Of a stretch of DNA of 64,000 nt, positions 52,361 through 61,956 are shown piece after piece. The notes under the pieces are model-generated. The model was given only the letters and a program-made list of their open reading frames with translations. It was not told the DNA's origin and searched no databases. Position 1 is the first letter of the stretch. The number at the start of each line of letters is the position of its first letter. A program made the translations under genes and the position numbers. This DNA comes from Burkholderia sp. Ac-20365 (GTDB lineage: Bacteria > Pseudomonadota > Gammaproteobacteria > Burkholderiales > Burkholderiaceae): contig NZ_JAAGPI010000009.1 in NCBI RefSeq assembly GCF_017104715.1, positions 124,001 to 188,000 of the forward strand. The letters are read 5' to 3'.

Positions 52361-53437
52361 TCATTCGATGAAAAGCGACGCAAAAAGACGCCGTCGCCAG
52401 AATTTGCGCAGATCGCCGCGCGTGATGTTCAGTGTGACCGAGCCCGTGTCGCCGCACAGCGTGAGACCAAGCTCACCGAGTTCGCCCGATTGCAGCGCGG
52501 CGAGCGCCGGCGCGAGCCAGTCGCGCTCCAGCGCGCCGAACGCGGCGTTCCAGCGGCCCCAGTCCTGCTCGATGAACGGCGCGGAAAACGGGTCCAGTTC
52601 GATCAGCGTCGACGCGGCGCCGTCCGGGCGCCATGCCTTGTAATTCGACGGCGGTGCGTCGGTTGCGGCTTTGGCGGCCAGCGCGAGTCCGCGCGTCGCG
52701 GCGGCATCCGACAGCACGCGCGCAAAGTCGCTTTTGACCGGCTGCGCTGCGCCTTGCGCGTGAAACCAGATCGAGTTGACGGCGGGCAGGCCGCGCGCCT
52801 CGCGCGCCTCGTTCACGGGATGCTCGAACCACGCCATCTGCACTTCGTTCTGCAGCTTCATCCACGCACGTGAGCGTTCGCCCGAGTGTGCCTCGTGCGG
52901 CAGCCAGATTTCGATATTGCGGCCGCTCGCGCGCAGCGGCGAGGCGCCCGCCAGCGTGCCGAACGCATCGCTCGACAGATACCAGCGCGACGGCTGCGGC
53001 GCTTCGATCCGCACGCCCAGTTCTTCGATCAGCGGACGGGCGACGTCGAGCAGTTTGCGCGCGTCGTCGTTGGCGAGTTCCAGCGAGGCGGGATCGATCA
53101 GCACCAGATGGTCGTGCGCGATCCGCACGTGCACCGGCTGCACGCACGCCCACGTCGCGTCGCCGGGATGGCCACCGTCGGCGAGCAGCATGTACGGCGC
53201 AAGCGGAGCTTCATCTTCGGCGGCCGTGCCAGCAGGAATCGCGCCGAAGGCGCGCGCGACCCAGCGCTCATGCGGCAGCGTGCGCTGGAAGTCTTCGCCG
53301 ATCACACGTTCGACCAGCGTCGCGCGGGCAACCAGTTTGTCGAGGGCGGGAATGTCGAGGGAATGCAGTGCGGTGGATGCGTCGGCTGCCGCGGGCAGCG
53401 CGAAAGGCAGTAGAAGGTGCAGTCGGTTGGCATTCAT
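52361..53437 (-). CDS. RpfE-type / phosphoglycerate mutase-like protein
   Basis: A 358-residue cytoplasmic protein of the group often labelled 'regulatory protein RpfE type', usually found beside recJ in betaproteobacteria. It has no recognisable catalytic motif; visible landmarks are LHLLLPFALPAA at the start, WACVQPVHVRIAHDHLVLID, and GDTGSVTLNITRGDLRKFWRRR at the end. The hydrophobic N-terminus is short and not a convincing signal peptide. The ATG at 53437 was chosen for its conserved start, since the frame is open to 53683. Function is not established. Confidence 0.65.
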   Translation of the reverse strand: MNANRLHLLLPFALPAAADASTALHSLDIPALDKLVARATLVERVIGEDFQRTLPHERWVARAFGAIPAGTAAEDEAPLAPYMLLADGGHPGDATWACVQPVHVRIAHDHLVLIDPASLELANDDARKLLDVARPLIEELGVRIEAPQPSRWYLSSDAFGTLAGASPLRASGRNIEIWLPHEAHSGERSRAWMKLQNEVQMAWFEHPVNEAREARGLPAVNSIWFHAQGAAQPVKSDFARVLSDAAATRGLALAAKAATDAPPSNYKAWRPDGAASTLIELDPFSAPFIEQDWGRWNAAFGALERDWLAPALAALQSGELGELGLTLCGDTGSVTLNITRGDLRKFWRRRLFASLFIE

Positions 53438-53777
53438 GATGCTGCGCATTGTATGGCAAACTTCGCCCCGTTGATCCGCGATGGCGGGCGATCGGGACGC
53501 GCAAAATGCGGTGACTCGTGCGCCGGTGCGTACAATTCGCGCAACGATTGCGCGCCGAATGGCCGCATGGCGCCGGATGCCGCGCGCGACATCGCGCTGT
53601 CTGGCACCGATTCGCCGTATGAGGAAAGCCGCCGCAAGCCGGCGTTCTGGAACCATCGGCGGGAATTCGCGCCCAATCGACACGGCTTTCGCGCGCCTGA
53701 CGGCAGTTTGTGCCCCAAGCGCGGATGCCGGGCAGGCAAATGCAGAACACAGCGCACGACGCTGAAAAAGGACTCGC
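53438..53777. other. Intergenic region, RpfE-type gene / lolC
   Basis: 340 bp between divergent genes. A TACAAT at 53531-53536 might be a -10 box for lolC, with no good -35. Open frames here are not supported as genes. Confidence 0.45.
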
Positions 53778-55031
53778 TTGAAACTTCCATACGAATGGCA
53801 GATTGGCTGGCGCTACACGCGCGCCGGCAAACGCACCACGGGTAACGGCTTCATCTCGTTCATCGCGCTCGTGTCGATGTCGGGCATCGCGCTCGGCGTG
53901 GCCGCGCTGATCGTCGTGCTGTCGGTGATGAACGGCTTCCAGAAAGAGGTGCGCGACCGCATGTTGTCGGTGCTCGCGCACGTCGAAATCTTCTCGCCGA
54001 CGGGCTCGATGCCGAACTGGCAACTCACCGCCCAGGAAGCGAAGCAGAACAAGGAAGTGATCGGCGCCGCGCCGTACGTCGAGGCGCAGGCGCTGCTTAC
54101 GCGCCAGGACGCCGTGAGCGGCGTCGCGCTGCGCGGCGTCGAGCCGTCGCTCGAGCCGGAAGTGTCGGACATCGGCAAGGAGATGAAGGCGGGCAACCTG
54201 AACGAGCTGAAGCCGGGCGAATTCGGCATCGTGCTCGGCGGGGATCTAGCCGGCAATCTCGGCGTGACGACGGGCGACAAGATCACGCTCGTCGCGCCCG
54301 AAGGCACGATGACACCCGCTGGCCTGTTGCCGCGTCTGAAGCAGTTCACCGTGGTCGGCGTGTTCGAATCCGGCCACTACGAGTACGACAGCACGCTCGC
54401 GCTGATCAATATCAAGGACGCGGAGGCGCTGTTCCGGCTGCCGGCGCCGACGGGCGTGCGCCTGCGCCTGCAGGACATGCAGCGCGCGCCGGAAGTCGCG
54501 CATCAGCTGGCGCGCACGCTATCGGGCGATCTGTATATCCGCGACTGGACGCAGCAGAACAAGACGTGGTTCTCCGCCGTGCAGATCGAAAAGCGCATGA
54601 TGTTCATCATCCTGACGCTGATCATCGCGGTGGCCGCGTTCAATCTGGTGTCGTCGCTGGTGATGACGGTGACCAACAAGCAGGCCGATATCGCGATTCT
54701 GCGCACGCTTGGCGCGCAGCCTGGTTCGATCATGAAGATTTTCGTCATTCAGGGCATGACGATCGGTTTCGTCGGCACGGGCATTGGCGTCGCGCTCGGC
54801 TGTCTGATCGCGTGGAGCATTCCGTGGCTCGTGCCGATGATCGAGCATCTGCTGCATGTGCAGTTCCTGCCGCCGTCGGTGTATTTCATCAGTGAACTGC
54901 CGTCCGAACTCGTGCCGGGCGATGTCATCAGGATCGGCGTGATCGCGTTCCTGCTGTCGTGCCTCGCGACGCTCTATCCGAGCTGGCGCGGCGCGAAGGT
55001 CCGTCCGGCGGAGGCGCTGCGTTATGAATGA
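53778..55031 (+). CDS. lolC: Lipoprotein-releasing ABC permease, LolC/E family
   Basis: A 417-residue inner-membrane permease that, with LolD, releases lipoproteins for transfer to the outer membrane. An N-terminal membrane helix (GNGFISFIALVSMSGIALGVAALIVVLSVMNGF), a large periplasmic domain (about residues 50-265) and three C-terminal helices give the standard layout. The start is a TTG at 53778, with AAGGA in ribosome-binding position; no ATG fits the conserved N-terminus KLPYEWQIGWRYTRAG. Only one permease gene is present, so it probably forms a homodimer. It overlaps lolD by 8 bases. Confidence 0.92.
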   Translation: MKLPYEWQIGWRYTRAGKRTTGNGFISFIALVSMSGIALGVAALIVVLSVMNGFQKEVRDRMLSVLAHVEIFSPTGSMPNWQLTAQEAKQNKEVIGAAPYVEAQALLTRQDAVSGVALRGVEPSLEPEVSDIGKEMKAGNLNELKPGEFGIVLGGDLAGNLGVTTGDKITLVAPEGTMTPAGLLPRLKQFTVVGVFESGHYEYDSTLALINIKDAEALFRLPAPTGVRLRLQDMQRAPEVAHQLARTLSGDLYIRDWTQQNKTWFSAVQIEKRMMFIILTLIIAVAAFNLVSSLVMTVTNKQADIAILRTLGAQPGSIMKIFVIQGMTIGFVGTGIGVALGCLIAWSIPWLVPMIEHLLHVQFLPPSVYFISELPSELVPGDVIRIGVIAFLLSCLATLYPSWRGAKVRPAEALRYE

Positions 55032-55767
55032 TCGTCCGAACAACACGCTCATGGCCGCTGACGAATCCGGTTTGCACCCGTACGTGCTCGAAGCGACGGG
55101 TATTTCCAAGGCGTTCGTTCAGGGCGGCCTGAACGTGCAGGTGCTGAACAACACGCAACTGTCCGTGCGGCGCGGCGAGAAGCTGGCGATCGTCGGCGCG
55201 TCGGGCTCCGGCAAGAGCACGCTGCTGCACGTGCTGGGCGGCCTCGACGATCCGAGCACCGGCCACGTCGAAGTGATGGGCAAGCCTTTCACGAAGCTCT
55301 CCGAGCGCGAGCGCAACGATCTGCGTAACCGCGCGCTCGGTTTCGTTTATCAGTTCCATCATCTGTTGCCCGAATTCAGCGCGCTCGATAACGTCGCGAT
55401 GCCGCTGCGCATCCGCCGCATGACGACGGAAGACGCGCGCAAGCAGGCTCTCGACATGCTGGAGCGCGTGGGGCTCGCACATCGCGCGAAGCATCGTCCG
55501 GGCGAACTGTCGGGCGGCGAGCGGCAGCGCGTCGCGATTGCGCGCGCGCTCGTCACAAAGCCCGCCTGTGTGCTCGCCGATGAACCGACGGGCAACCTCG
55601 ATGGCGGCACAGCCGACACCGTGTTCAACCTGATGCTGGAACTGTCGGAGACGCTCTCGACCAGTTTCGTGATCGTCACGCACGATCCCGATCTGGCGGC
55701 CCGTTGCGATCGCACGATGCGTCTGCGCGACGGCGTGCTGTACGAGGAACCGACGGTGCCCGTCTGA
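55024..55767 (+). CDS. lolD: Lipoprotein-releasing ABC ATPase LolD
   Basis: A 247-residue ATPase partner of LolC. Walker A GASGSGKST, the Q-loop in YQFHHLLPEFSALDNV (which carries the LolD-typical pattern), signature LSGGERQRVAIARAL, and Walker B VLADEPTGNLD are all present. The ATG at 55024 overlaps the end of lolC, so the two are translationally coupled. A short N-terminal extension (about 20 residues) precedes the ABC fold. Confidence 0.95.
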   Translation: MNDRPNNTLMAADESGLHPYVLEATGISKAFVQGGLNVQVLNNTQLSVRRGEKLAIVGASGSGKSTLLHVLGGLDDPSTGHVEVMGKPFTKLSERERNDLRNRALGFVYQFHHLLPEFSALDNVAMPLRIRRMTTEDARKQALDMLERVGLAHRAKHRPGELSGGERQRVAIARALVTKPACVLADEPTGNLDGGTADTVFNLMLELSETLSTSFVIVTHDPDLAARCDRTMRLRDGVLYEEPTVPV

Positions 55768-55815
55768 GGCCGGGCGCGCTTGGCGGGTTCACTCTTTCGA
55801 TACAAGGCTGCGCGC

Positions 55816-56604
55816 ATGTGGATCGATACGCACTGTCATCTCGACGCTTCGGAATTCGACGTGGATCGCGACGCCGTCGCGAGCGCGGCGCTCGACGCGG
55901 GCGTGAGCCGGATCGTGATTCCGGGCATTGCGCGCAGCAATTTCACGGTGGTGCGCGAACTGGCGCATCGTGTGCGGGGCGGGGCGTACGCGCTTGGCAT
56001 TCATCCGCTTTATACGCCGCAGGCGCAGCCCTCCGATCTCGACGTGCTGCGCATGGAAATCGAGGCGAGTCTCGACGATCCGCTGTTCGTCGGGCTCGGT
56101 GAAATCGGCCTCGATTACTTCGTGCCGGGACTCGACGACGAAACGCAGCAGTTCTACTACAACGAACAACTGAAGCTCGCGCGCGAGTTCGATCTGCCCG
56201 CAATTTGCCATGTGCGCAAATCGCAGGATCAGGTGTTGAAAGGCTTGCGGCGCAATCACGTGAATCGGGGCATTGCGCATGCGTTCAACGGCAGCTTCCA
56301 GCAGGCGCAGGCGTTCATCGATCACGGCATGCATCTCGGCTTCGGCGGCAATGTGACGTTCGAACGCGCGCTGCAGATTCGCCGGCTCGCGGCGCAACTT
56401 CCGCTCGACGCGCTCGTCGTCGAAACCGACGCGCCCGATATCGCGCCTTCTTGGCTCTACCGGCAGCGCAACACGCCGGATCAGATTCCCGCGATCGGCG
56501 CAATCCTGGCCGAACAGCGCAGCATCGACCCGAACGAGCTGGCGATAGGCACAACGGCTAATGCGCACGCTGCGTTGCCGCGGCTCGCGCTTTACTCTGC
56601 ATAA
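55816..56604 (+). CDS. tatD: TatD-family metal-dependent hydrolase / DNase
   Basis: A 262-residue TIM-barrel hydrolase of the TatD family, reported as a 3'-5' exonuclease acting in DNA repair and quality control. The metal ligands are visible: HCHLD at the start, GEIGLDYF, CHVRKSQDQ, HAFNGS and ETDAPDIAP. The ATG at 55816 (MWIDTHCHLD) is the evident start. It lies 48 bp after lolD and probably belongs to the same transcript. Confidence 0.93.
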   Translation: MWIDTHCHLDASEFDVDRDAVASAALDAGVSRIVIPGIARSNFTVVRELAHRVRGGAYALGIHPLYTPQAQPSDLDVLRMEIEASLDDPLFVGLGEIGLDYFVPGLDDETQQFYYNEQLKLAREFDLPAICHVRKSQDQVLKGLRRNHVNRGIAHAFNGSFQQAQAFIDHGMHLGFGGNVTFERALQIRRLAAQLPLDALVVETDAPDIAPSWLYRQRNTPDQIPAIGAILAEQRSIDPNELAIGTTANAHAALPRLALYSA

Positions 56605-56701
56605 TCACTGCTTGGCTTGCGTAAATAGTCTCGTCGATATTGATTCGGATTCCGGATGAATGTCGACGTGGTGCTGCGCGAGTGTCGGGTGTGGAGGCGG
56701 C

Positions 56702-59206
56702 ATGCGGGCAGTGTGGTGCGGGTTTGCGTTGGGCGTCGTGTGGTTGCAGCAACAGGCTTCGTTGCCGGGGTGGTTGGGCTGCCTTGCGTTGATCGTGAGT
56801 GCTTGCATGTTGAGCGTCGTTTCGTGGACGTGTTTCCGGCGCGGCAACGCATGGCCCAGACGTGCAGGCTGGGGTGCGGTGCTGTGTGCGGCCGCGTGCT
56901 GCGGATTCGGCTATGCCGCATGGCGCGCGCAAACGCGGCTCGTGGTCGAATTGCCGCATGCATGGGAAGGGCGCGACATCGCCGTCAACGGCTGGATCAA
57001 AGGGCTGCCGACACGCAGTGCCGACGGCGCGCGTTTCCTGTTCGTCGTCGAATCTACGGATGCGCCCGTCGCGAGGTTTCCGCGCACGCTGCAACTGTCG
57101 TGGATCGCCAATGATGCGCCGCCGCCAGCGCTCGAACCGGGTTCGCGCTGGCATCTGAATGTGCGACTCAAGCGTCCGCATGGCAACGCGAACTGGGGTG
57201 TGCGTGATGCGGAAGCCTCGCTGCTAGCGCGTGATGTTCGTGCGACAGGTTATGTCAGCGCGCCGCAGCTCGCCATGCGGCTCCCCGGAGCGGTCGGCGG
57301 CGTGGGTGTGCTGTTCGACGGATGGCGGTCGAAGATTCGCGAACGGATTGCCACTGTGCTGAACGATGCCCCGCACATGGGCATTGTGGTGGCGCTCGCA
57401 ATCGGCGCGCAGGACGCCGTCAGTGCTGCCGACTGGCTGTTGATGCGGCGCACGGGAACGAGCCATCTCGTTGCGATTTCGGGTTTGCATATCGGCTTTG
57501 TCGCCGGGCTCGCGGGATGGATGATCGGAAAGTTGTGGCGCCATTCGTTCTTCGTCGGTCGCGGATTGCCGTTGCGGGTGCCCGCTCAGAAAGTGGCGAT
57601 CGTAGGTGGCGCGTTGTTCGCTGCGTTCCACGCGGCGCTTGCAGGCTTCAATGTGCCCGCGCAACGCGCGCTCTGGATGGCGGGTGTGGTGGCGCTCGCG
57701 TATGTCGGCGGACGACGCGTCGCGCCTTCCGTCGTGATCGCGTGGGCGCTTGGGCTGGTGCTACTGGTCGATCCGTGGGCAGTCGTGTCGGCGGGGTTCT
57801 GGCTATCGTTTTGTGCCGTCGCCGCGATTCTGTTCGCAATATCGGGTGCCGCGCATGTCGCGCAAAGTGATAACGAACGGCCCGACACAGCGACTGGCGA
57901 GCCGCACGGGGGCGCTTTGACGGCACGTAGTTTCGACGCAATTCGCGCATGTTTCGGCGCGCTGACAAACCGCATGCGCAGCGGTGCTCGCGTTCAGTTT
58001 GCGGTGACCATCGCGCTCGCGCCGCTGACCGTATGCTTTTTCTCGCAGATTCCGCTGATCGGCCCCGTGGCGAATGCATTCGCGATTCCCTGGGTCAGTA
58101 TGTTAGTTACGCCCGCTGTGATTGCCGGCGTCGCGTTGCCGGCACCGCTCGATGCGTTCGCGTTTCGCTTCGCGCATCATCTGCTGGATATGCTCGCCGC
58201 CGGTCTGCAACTGCTGTCGGGGCCGGCGTGGTCGGTGTGGACATTGCCGCAACCCGATGCCTGGGCGATGGCGTTCGCGGCTGTCGGTGTCGCGTGGTGT
58301 CTTGCGCCGGCCGGCTGGCCGCTGCGCTGGGCCGCGCCGTTAACGTGGCTGCCGCTGCTCGCGCCTGCGTCGGCTGCGCCCGCCGAGAACGCGTTCCGGC
58401 TCACGGCGCTCGACATCGGACAAGGCTCGTCGATCGTCGTCGAAACTGCGCACCACACGCTGCTGTTCGACGCCGGTCCGGGGCCTGAATCGACACACGC
58501 GGGCGAACGCATCGTCGTGCCGTATCTGCAGGCGGCGGGCATTACGTCGCTCGATACGCTGGTCATCAGTCATGCCGATTCCGATCATTCGGGCGGCGCG
58601 CCTGCCGTGCTCGAAGGTATCGAAGTGAAACAGCTATTGGGCGGACTGCCGCCGACTCACGCGCTATGGCAGTCAGCTAGCGGGAAGGGCGCGCAGACCG
58701 TGCGCTGCGCGGCTGGCCAGCATTGGCAATGGGACGGCGTCGACTTCGCGATACTCTGGCCCGACGCGGGGCCATTGCGAGGCAAGCCGAACGAGCATTG
58801 CTGCGTGCTGCGCGTCAGTACGCACATTCAAACGCCCGATGACGTCAGGACGCCCGTTAGCGCCTTTCTGGCCGCGGACATCGAAGCGCCAGTCGAACGC
58901 ACGCTGCTCTCGCGCGATCCCGCTGCGTTGCGCGCGCAGGTTCTGCTCGTGCCGCATCACGGCAGCAAGACCTCGTCGACCGAACCATTCCTCGACTCTA
59001 TCGAGCCGTCCATCGCAGTATTTCAGGTAGGCTATCGCAACCGGTTTCATCACCCCTACGCGGGCGTCTACGAGCGGTACGTAGCGCGCGGCATCGCGCT
59101 TTCGCGCAGCGACGACGACGGCGCCGCGCGGATTGAAGTCGATGGTGTTGCGCTGTCGCTCGAGCGCTACAGGCAGACGCATCGACGCTACTGGATGGAC
59201 CGATAA
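56702..59206 (+). CDS. comEC: DNA uptake channel protein ComEC/Rec2
   Basis: An 834-residue membrane protein that forms the channel for single-stranded DNA in natural transformation. An N-terminal OB-like domain (DUF4131, about residues 30-180) is followed by the competence membrane domain with many helices (LVAISGLHIGFVAGLAG marks its start) and a C-terminal metallo-beta-lactamase domain with SHADSDHSGG and PHHGSKTSS. All domains are intact, so the protein should be functional. The ATG at 56702 has GGAGG 4 bases upstream; 56660 is the alternative. Other competence genes are not in this window. Confidence 0.92.
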   Translation: MRAVWCGFALGVVWLQQQASLPGWLGCLALIVSACMLSVVSWTCFRRGNAWPRRAGWGAVLCAAACCGFGYAAWRAQTRLVVELPHAWEGRDIAVNGWIKGLPTRSADGARFLFVVESTDAPVARFPRTLQLSWIANDAPPPALEPGSRWHLNVRLKRPHGNANWGVRDAEASLLARDVRATGYVSAPQLAMRLPGAVGGVGVLFDGWRSKIRERIATVLNDAPHMGIVVALAIGAQDAVSAADWLLMRRTGTSHLVAISGLHIGFVAGLAGWMIGKLWRHSFFVGRGLPLRVPAQKVAIVGGALFAAFHAALAGFNVPAQRALWMAGVVALAYVGGRRVAPSVVIAWALGLVLLVDPWAVVSAGFWLSFCAVAAILFAISGAAHVAQSDNERPDTATGEPHGGALTARSFDAIRACFGALTNRMRSGARVQFAVTIALAPLTVCFFSQIPLIGPVANAFAIPWVSMLVTPAVIAGVALPAPLDAFAFRFAHHLLDMLAAGLQLLSGPAWSVWTLPQPDAWAMAFAAVGVAWCLAPAGWPLRWAAPLTWLPLLAPASAAPAENAFRLTALDIGQGSSIVVETAHHTLLFDAGPGPESTHAGERIVVPYLQAAGITSLDTLVISHADSDHSGGAPAVLEGIEVKQLLGGLPPTHALWQSASGKGAQTVRCAAGQHWQWDGVDFAILWPDAGPLRGKPNEHCCVLRVSTHIQTPDDVRTPVSAFLAADIEAPVERTLLSRDPAALRAQVLLVPHHGSKTSSTEPFLDSIEPSIAVFQVGYRNRFHHPYAGVYERYVARGIALSRSDDDGAARIEVDGVALSLERYRQTHRRYWMDR

Positions 59207-59230
59207 CAACAGACCGGCAGCGCGCAACAG

Positions 59231-59250
59231 AACAAATCAGAACAAATCAG
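59231..59250 (+). repeat. 10 bp tandem repeat before the hydrolase gene
   Basis: AACAAATCAG occurs twice in direct succession, 18 bp before the ribosome binding site of the next gene. Confidence 0.7.
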
Positions 59251-59267
59251 AACGGAGGCAATAGCGC

Positions 59268-60062
59268 TTGAAGAACATCATCCATTTCTCGCATGCGAAC
59301 GGTTTTCCAGCGTCCACCTATCGGACGATCTTCGCCGAACTCGCGGATGACTACGACATGCGTTTCATCGAACGGATCGGTCATGACGCGCGCTATCCCG
59401 TCACACGCGACTGGCCGCATCTGGTCGACGAGTTGCTGGATGACATCGGGCGTGCCTACGAGAATCCTGTGTGGCTCGTCGGGCATTCGCTCGGCGGCTA
59501 TCTTTCGCTGATGGCGGCCTTGCGCAAGCCGCAATGGGTGCGCGGCGTGGTGATGCTCGATTCGCCCGTCATCGCGGGCTGGCGCAGCAACATGCTGCGC
59601 GTGTCGCAATGGACGGGGCTCGACGAGCGGCTGTCGCCCGCGGCGGCGACGCGTACGCGGCGCACGCGCTGGACCAGTCGCGACGAGGCTTGGCGGCATT
59701 TCCATTCGAAACCCGCGTTTGCGCGCTGGGACGAGCGCATGCTGTCCGACTACATCGATTTCGGCATTCCGCAAGCGGCCGCCGACGGTGCGCGCGAGCT
59801 GGCTTTCGACCGGCTGACCGAGTACCGCATCTACAAGACTTTGCCGCACACCTTCGGCAGCCGGCTCGCGCATGGAGCACCTGTGCCAGTCGGTTTCGTG
59901 GCCGGCACGCGCTCGCGGGAAGTGCGTCAGGCGGGACTGCACGCGACCCGGCGCGTCGCGGGCGAGCATTTCGAATGGATGGAAGGCAGCCACCTCTTTC
60001 CGATGGAACGACCCATCGAAACGGCACGCGCCGTGCAGAGAATGCTGCGCAGGTTGGAGTAA
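59268..60062 (+). CDS. Alpha/beta hydrolase
   Basis: A 264-residue alpha/beta hydrolase. The nucleophile elbow GHSLGGY carries the catalytic serine (about residue 73), and the terminal histidine is in EGSHLFPME. The N-terminal segment HFSHANGFPASTY resembles the oxyanion region of lipase/esterase members. The start is a TTG at 59268 with GGAGG at 9-base spacing. Substrate is unknown. It follows comEC by 61 bp. Confidence 0.8.
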   Translation: MKNIIHFSHANGFPASTYRTIFAELADDYDMRFIERIGHDARYPVTRDWPHLVDELLDDIGRAYENPVWLVGHSLGGYLSLMAALRKPQWVRGVVMLDSPVIAGWRSNMLRVSQWTGLDERLSPAAATRTRRTRWTSRDEAWRHFHSKPAFARWDERMLSDYIDFGIPQAAADGARELAFDRLTEYRIYKTLPHTFGSRLAHGAPVPVGFVAGTRSREVRQAGLHATRRVAGEHFEWMEGSHLFPMERPIETARAVQRMLRRLE

Positions 60063-60263
60063 GTCCGCTGGCCGCGAGACCTTGCATTTTCGCCTAAGTG
60101 AAACGCCGCGCGGCACTGCGGCATAAACCCGCAACAAACCGGTGGCAGGCGCGAAAATTCACCTTGCATTGGCATCGAAATCCCGCTCTCCGAGGCGCTG
60201 AAATGCGCGCCCGGCCGATGCGATCGACCCGCCCCAGGACTGGGCTGGAAGCACGCGTTCATG

Positions 60264-60269
60264 TATAAT
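60264..60269 (+). promoter_or_regulatory. Candidate -10 box of pyrG
   Basis: A perfect TATAAT lies 25 bp before the pyrG start, with no good -35 hexamer. The leader would be only about 20 bases. Confidence 0.5.
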
Positions 60270-60294
60270 CCGTTTTTCCCGCGAGCATCCAGCG

Positions 60295-61956
60295 ATGACC
60301 AAATATGTTTTCGTCACCGGCGGCGTAGTTTCTTCCCTCGGCAAGGGTATTGCCGCCGCTTCCCTCGCCGCGATCCTCGAATCGCGCGGTCTGAAAGTCA
60401 CCCTCCTCAAGCTTGATCCTTACATCAACGTCGACCCCGGCACGATGAGCCCGTTTCAACACGGCGAAGTGTTCGTGACGGAAGACGGCGCTGAGACTGA
60501 CCTCGACCTTGGCCACTATGAGCGCTTCATCAGCACGAAGATGCGCAAGGCCAACAACTTCACCACGGGCCAGATTTACGAATCGGTGATCCGCAAGGAA
60601 CGCCGGGGCGATTATCTCGGCAAGACGGTGCAGGTCATTCCGCACATCACGAACGAAATCCAGGCATTCGTCGAACGCGGCGCGGCATCCGCGACGTGCG
60701 GCGAGCCGGATGTCGCCATCGTCGAAGTGGGCGGCACGGTCGGTGACATCGAATCGCTGCCGTTCCTTGAAGCCGCGCGTCAGATGAGCCTGCGCATGGG
60801 CCGTAACAGCGCGTGCTTCGTGCACCTGACGCTGGTGCCCTGGGTCGCCACCGCGGGTGAGCTGAAGACCAAGCCGACGCAACACAGCGTGCAGAAGCTG
60901 CGTGAAATCGGTATCTCGCCGCACGTGCTGCTGTGCCGTGCCGACCGCCGCATTCCCGACGACGAGCGCGCGAAGATCTCGATGTTCTCGAACGTGCCGG
61001 AAGACGCCGTGATCTCGGTGTGGGACGCAGACAGCATCTACAAGATTCCGCAGATGCTGCACGACCAGGGCATGGACGAGATCGTCTGCAACGAGCTGAA
61101 GCTCACGCCGAAGCCGGCTGATCTGTCGATGTGGTCGGGCCTCGTCGAGAAGCTCGAGAATCCGAAGAGCGAAGTGACGATCGGCATGGTCGGCAAGTAT
61201 GTCGAACTGACCGAGTCGTACAAGTCGCTCATCGAAGCGCTGCGCCATGCGTCGATCCATACGTCGACCAAGGTCAACATCGAATACATCGATTCCGAAG
61301 AGCTGGAAGAGAACGGCGTCGACAGCCTCAAGCATCTGGATGCCGTGCTGGTTCCGGGCGGTTTCGGCCGTCGCGGCACGGAAGGCAAGATCAAGGCAAT
61401 CCGCTACGCACGCGAAGCGAAGGTGCCGTATCTCGGCATCTGCCTCGGCATGCAGCTCGCGGTGATCGAATTCGCGCGCGACATCGTCGGCCTCAAGGAT
61501 GCGAACAGCACGGAATTCGACCAGGAAACGCCGAATCGCGTGGTCGCGCTGATCACCGAGTGGTACGACCGCGAAGGCAAGGTTGAGAAGCGTACGGAAG
61601 AATCCGATCTGGGCGGCACGATGCGCCTCGGTTCGCAGCGTTGCCCGATCAAGCCGGGCACGATGGCCGAAGAGATTTACGGCAAGGATGTGAACGAGCG
61701 TCACCGTCACCGTTATGAAGTCAATAACCGCTTCGTGCCCCAGCTCGAAGCGGGTGGCCTTATCATCAGCGCCCGTACCCCGAGCGAAGATCTGCCGGAA
61801 ATGATGGAACTGCCGCGTTCGATGCACCCGTGGTTCGTTGGCGTTCAGTTCCACCCTGAATTCACATCGACGCCGCGCGATGGCCACCCGCTTTTCAAGG
61901 CGTTCGTTGAAGCAGCGCGTGCGCATCGCGAAGCGAGCGTCGAGGAGAAAGTATGA
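60295..61956 (+). CDS. pyrG: CTP synthase
   Basis: A 553-residue enzyme that aminates UTP to CTP with glutamine and ATP. The N-terminal synthase domain opens with TKYVFVTGGVVSSLGKGI and includes LKLDPYINVDPGTMSP; the glutamine amidotransferase domain starts near residue 300 with the nucleophilic Cys in YLGICLGMQLA and ends with the His-Glu pair in FHPEFTS. The length is typical. It overlaps kdsA by 4 bases and heads the pyrG-kdsA-eno block. Confidence 0.98.
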   Translation: MTKYVFVTGGVVSSLGKGIAAASLAAILESRGLKVTLLKLDPYINVDPGTMSPFQHGEVFVTEDGAETDLDLGHYERFISTKMRKANNFTTGQIYESVIRKERRGDYLGKTVQVIPHITNEIQAFVERGAASATCGEPDVAIVEVGGTVGDIESLPFLEAARQMSLRMGRNSACFVHLTLVPWVATAGELKTKPTQHSVQKLREIGISPHVLLCRADRRIPDDERAKISMFSNVPEDAVISVWDADSIYKIPQMLHDQGMDEIVCNELKLTPKPADLSMWSGLVEKLENPKSEVTIGMVGKYVELTESYKSLIEALRHASIHTSTKVNIEYIDSEELEENGVDSLKHLDAVLVPGGFGRRGTEGKIKAIRYAREAKVPYLGICLGMQLAVIEFARDIVGLKDANSTEFDQETPNRVVALITEWYDREGKVEKRTEESDLGGTMRLGSQRCPIKPGTMAEEIYGKDVNERHRHRYEVNNRFVPQLEAGGLIISARTPSEDLPEMMELPRSMHPWFVGVQFHPEFTSTPRDGHPLFKAFVEAARAHREASVEEKV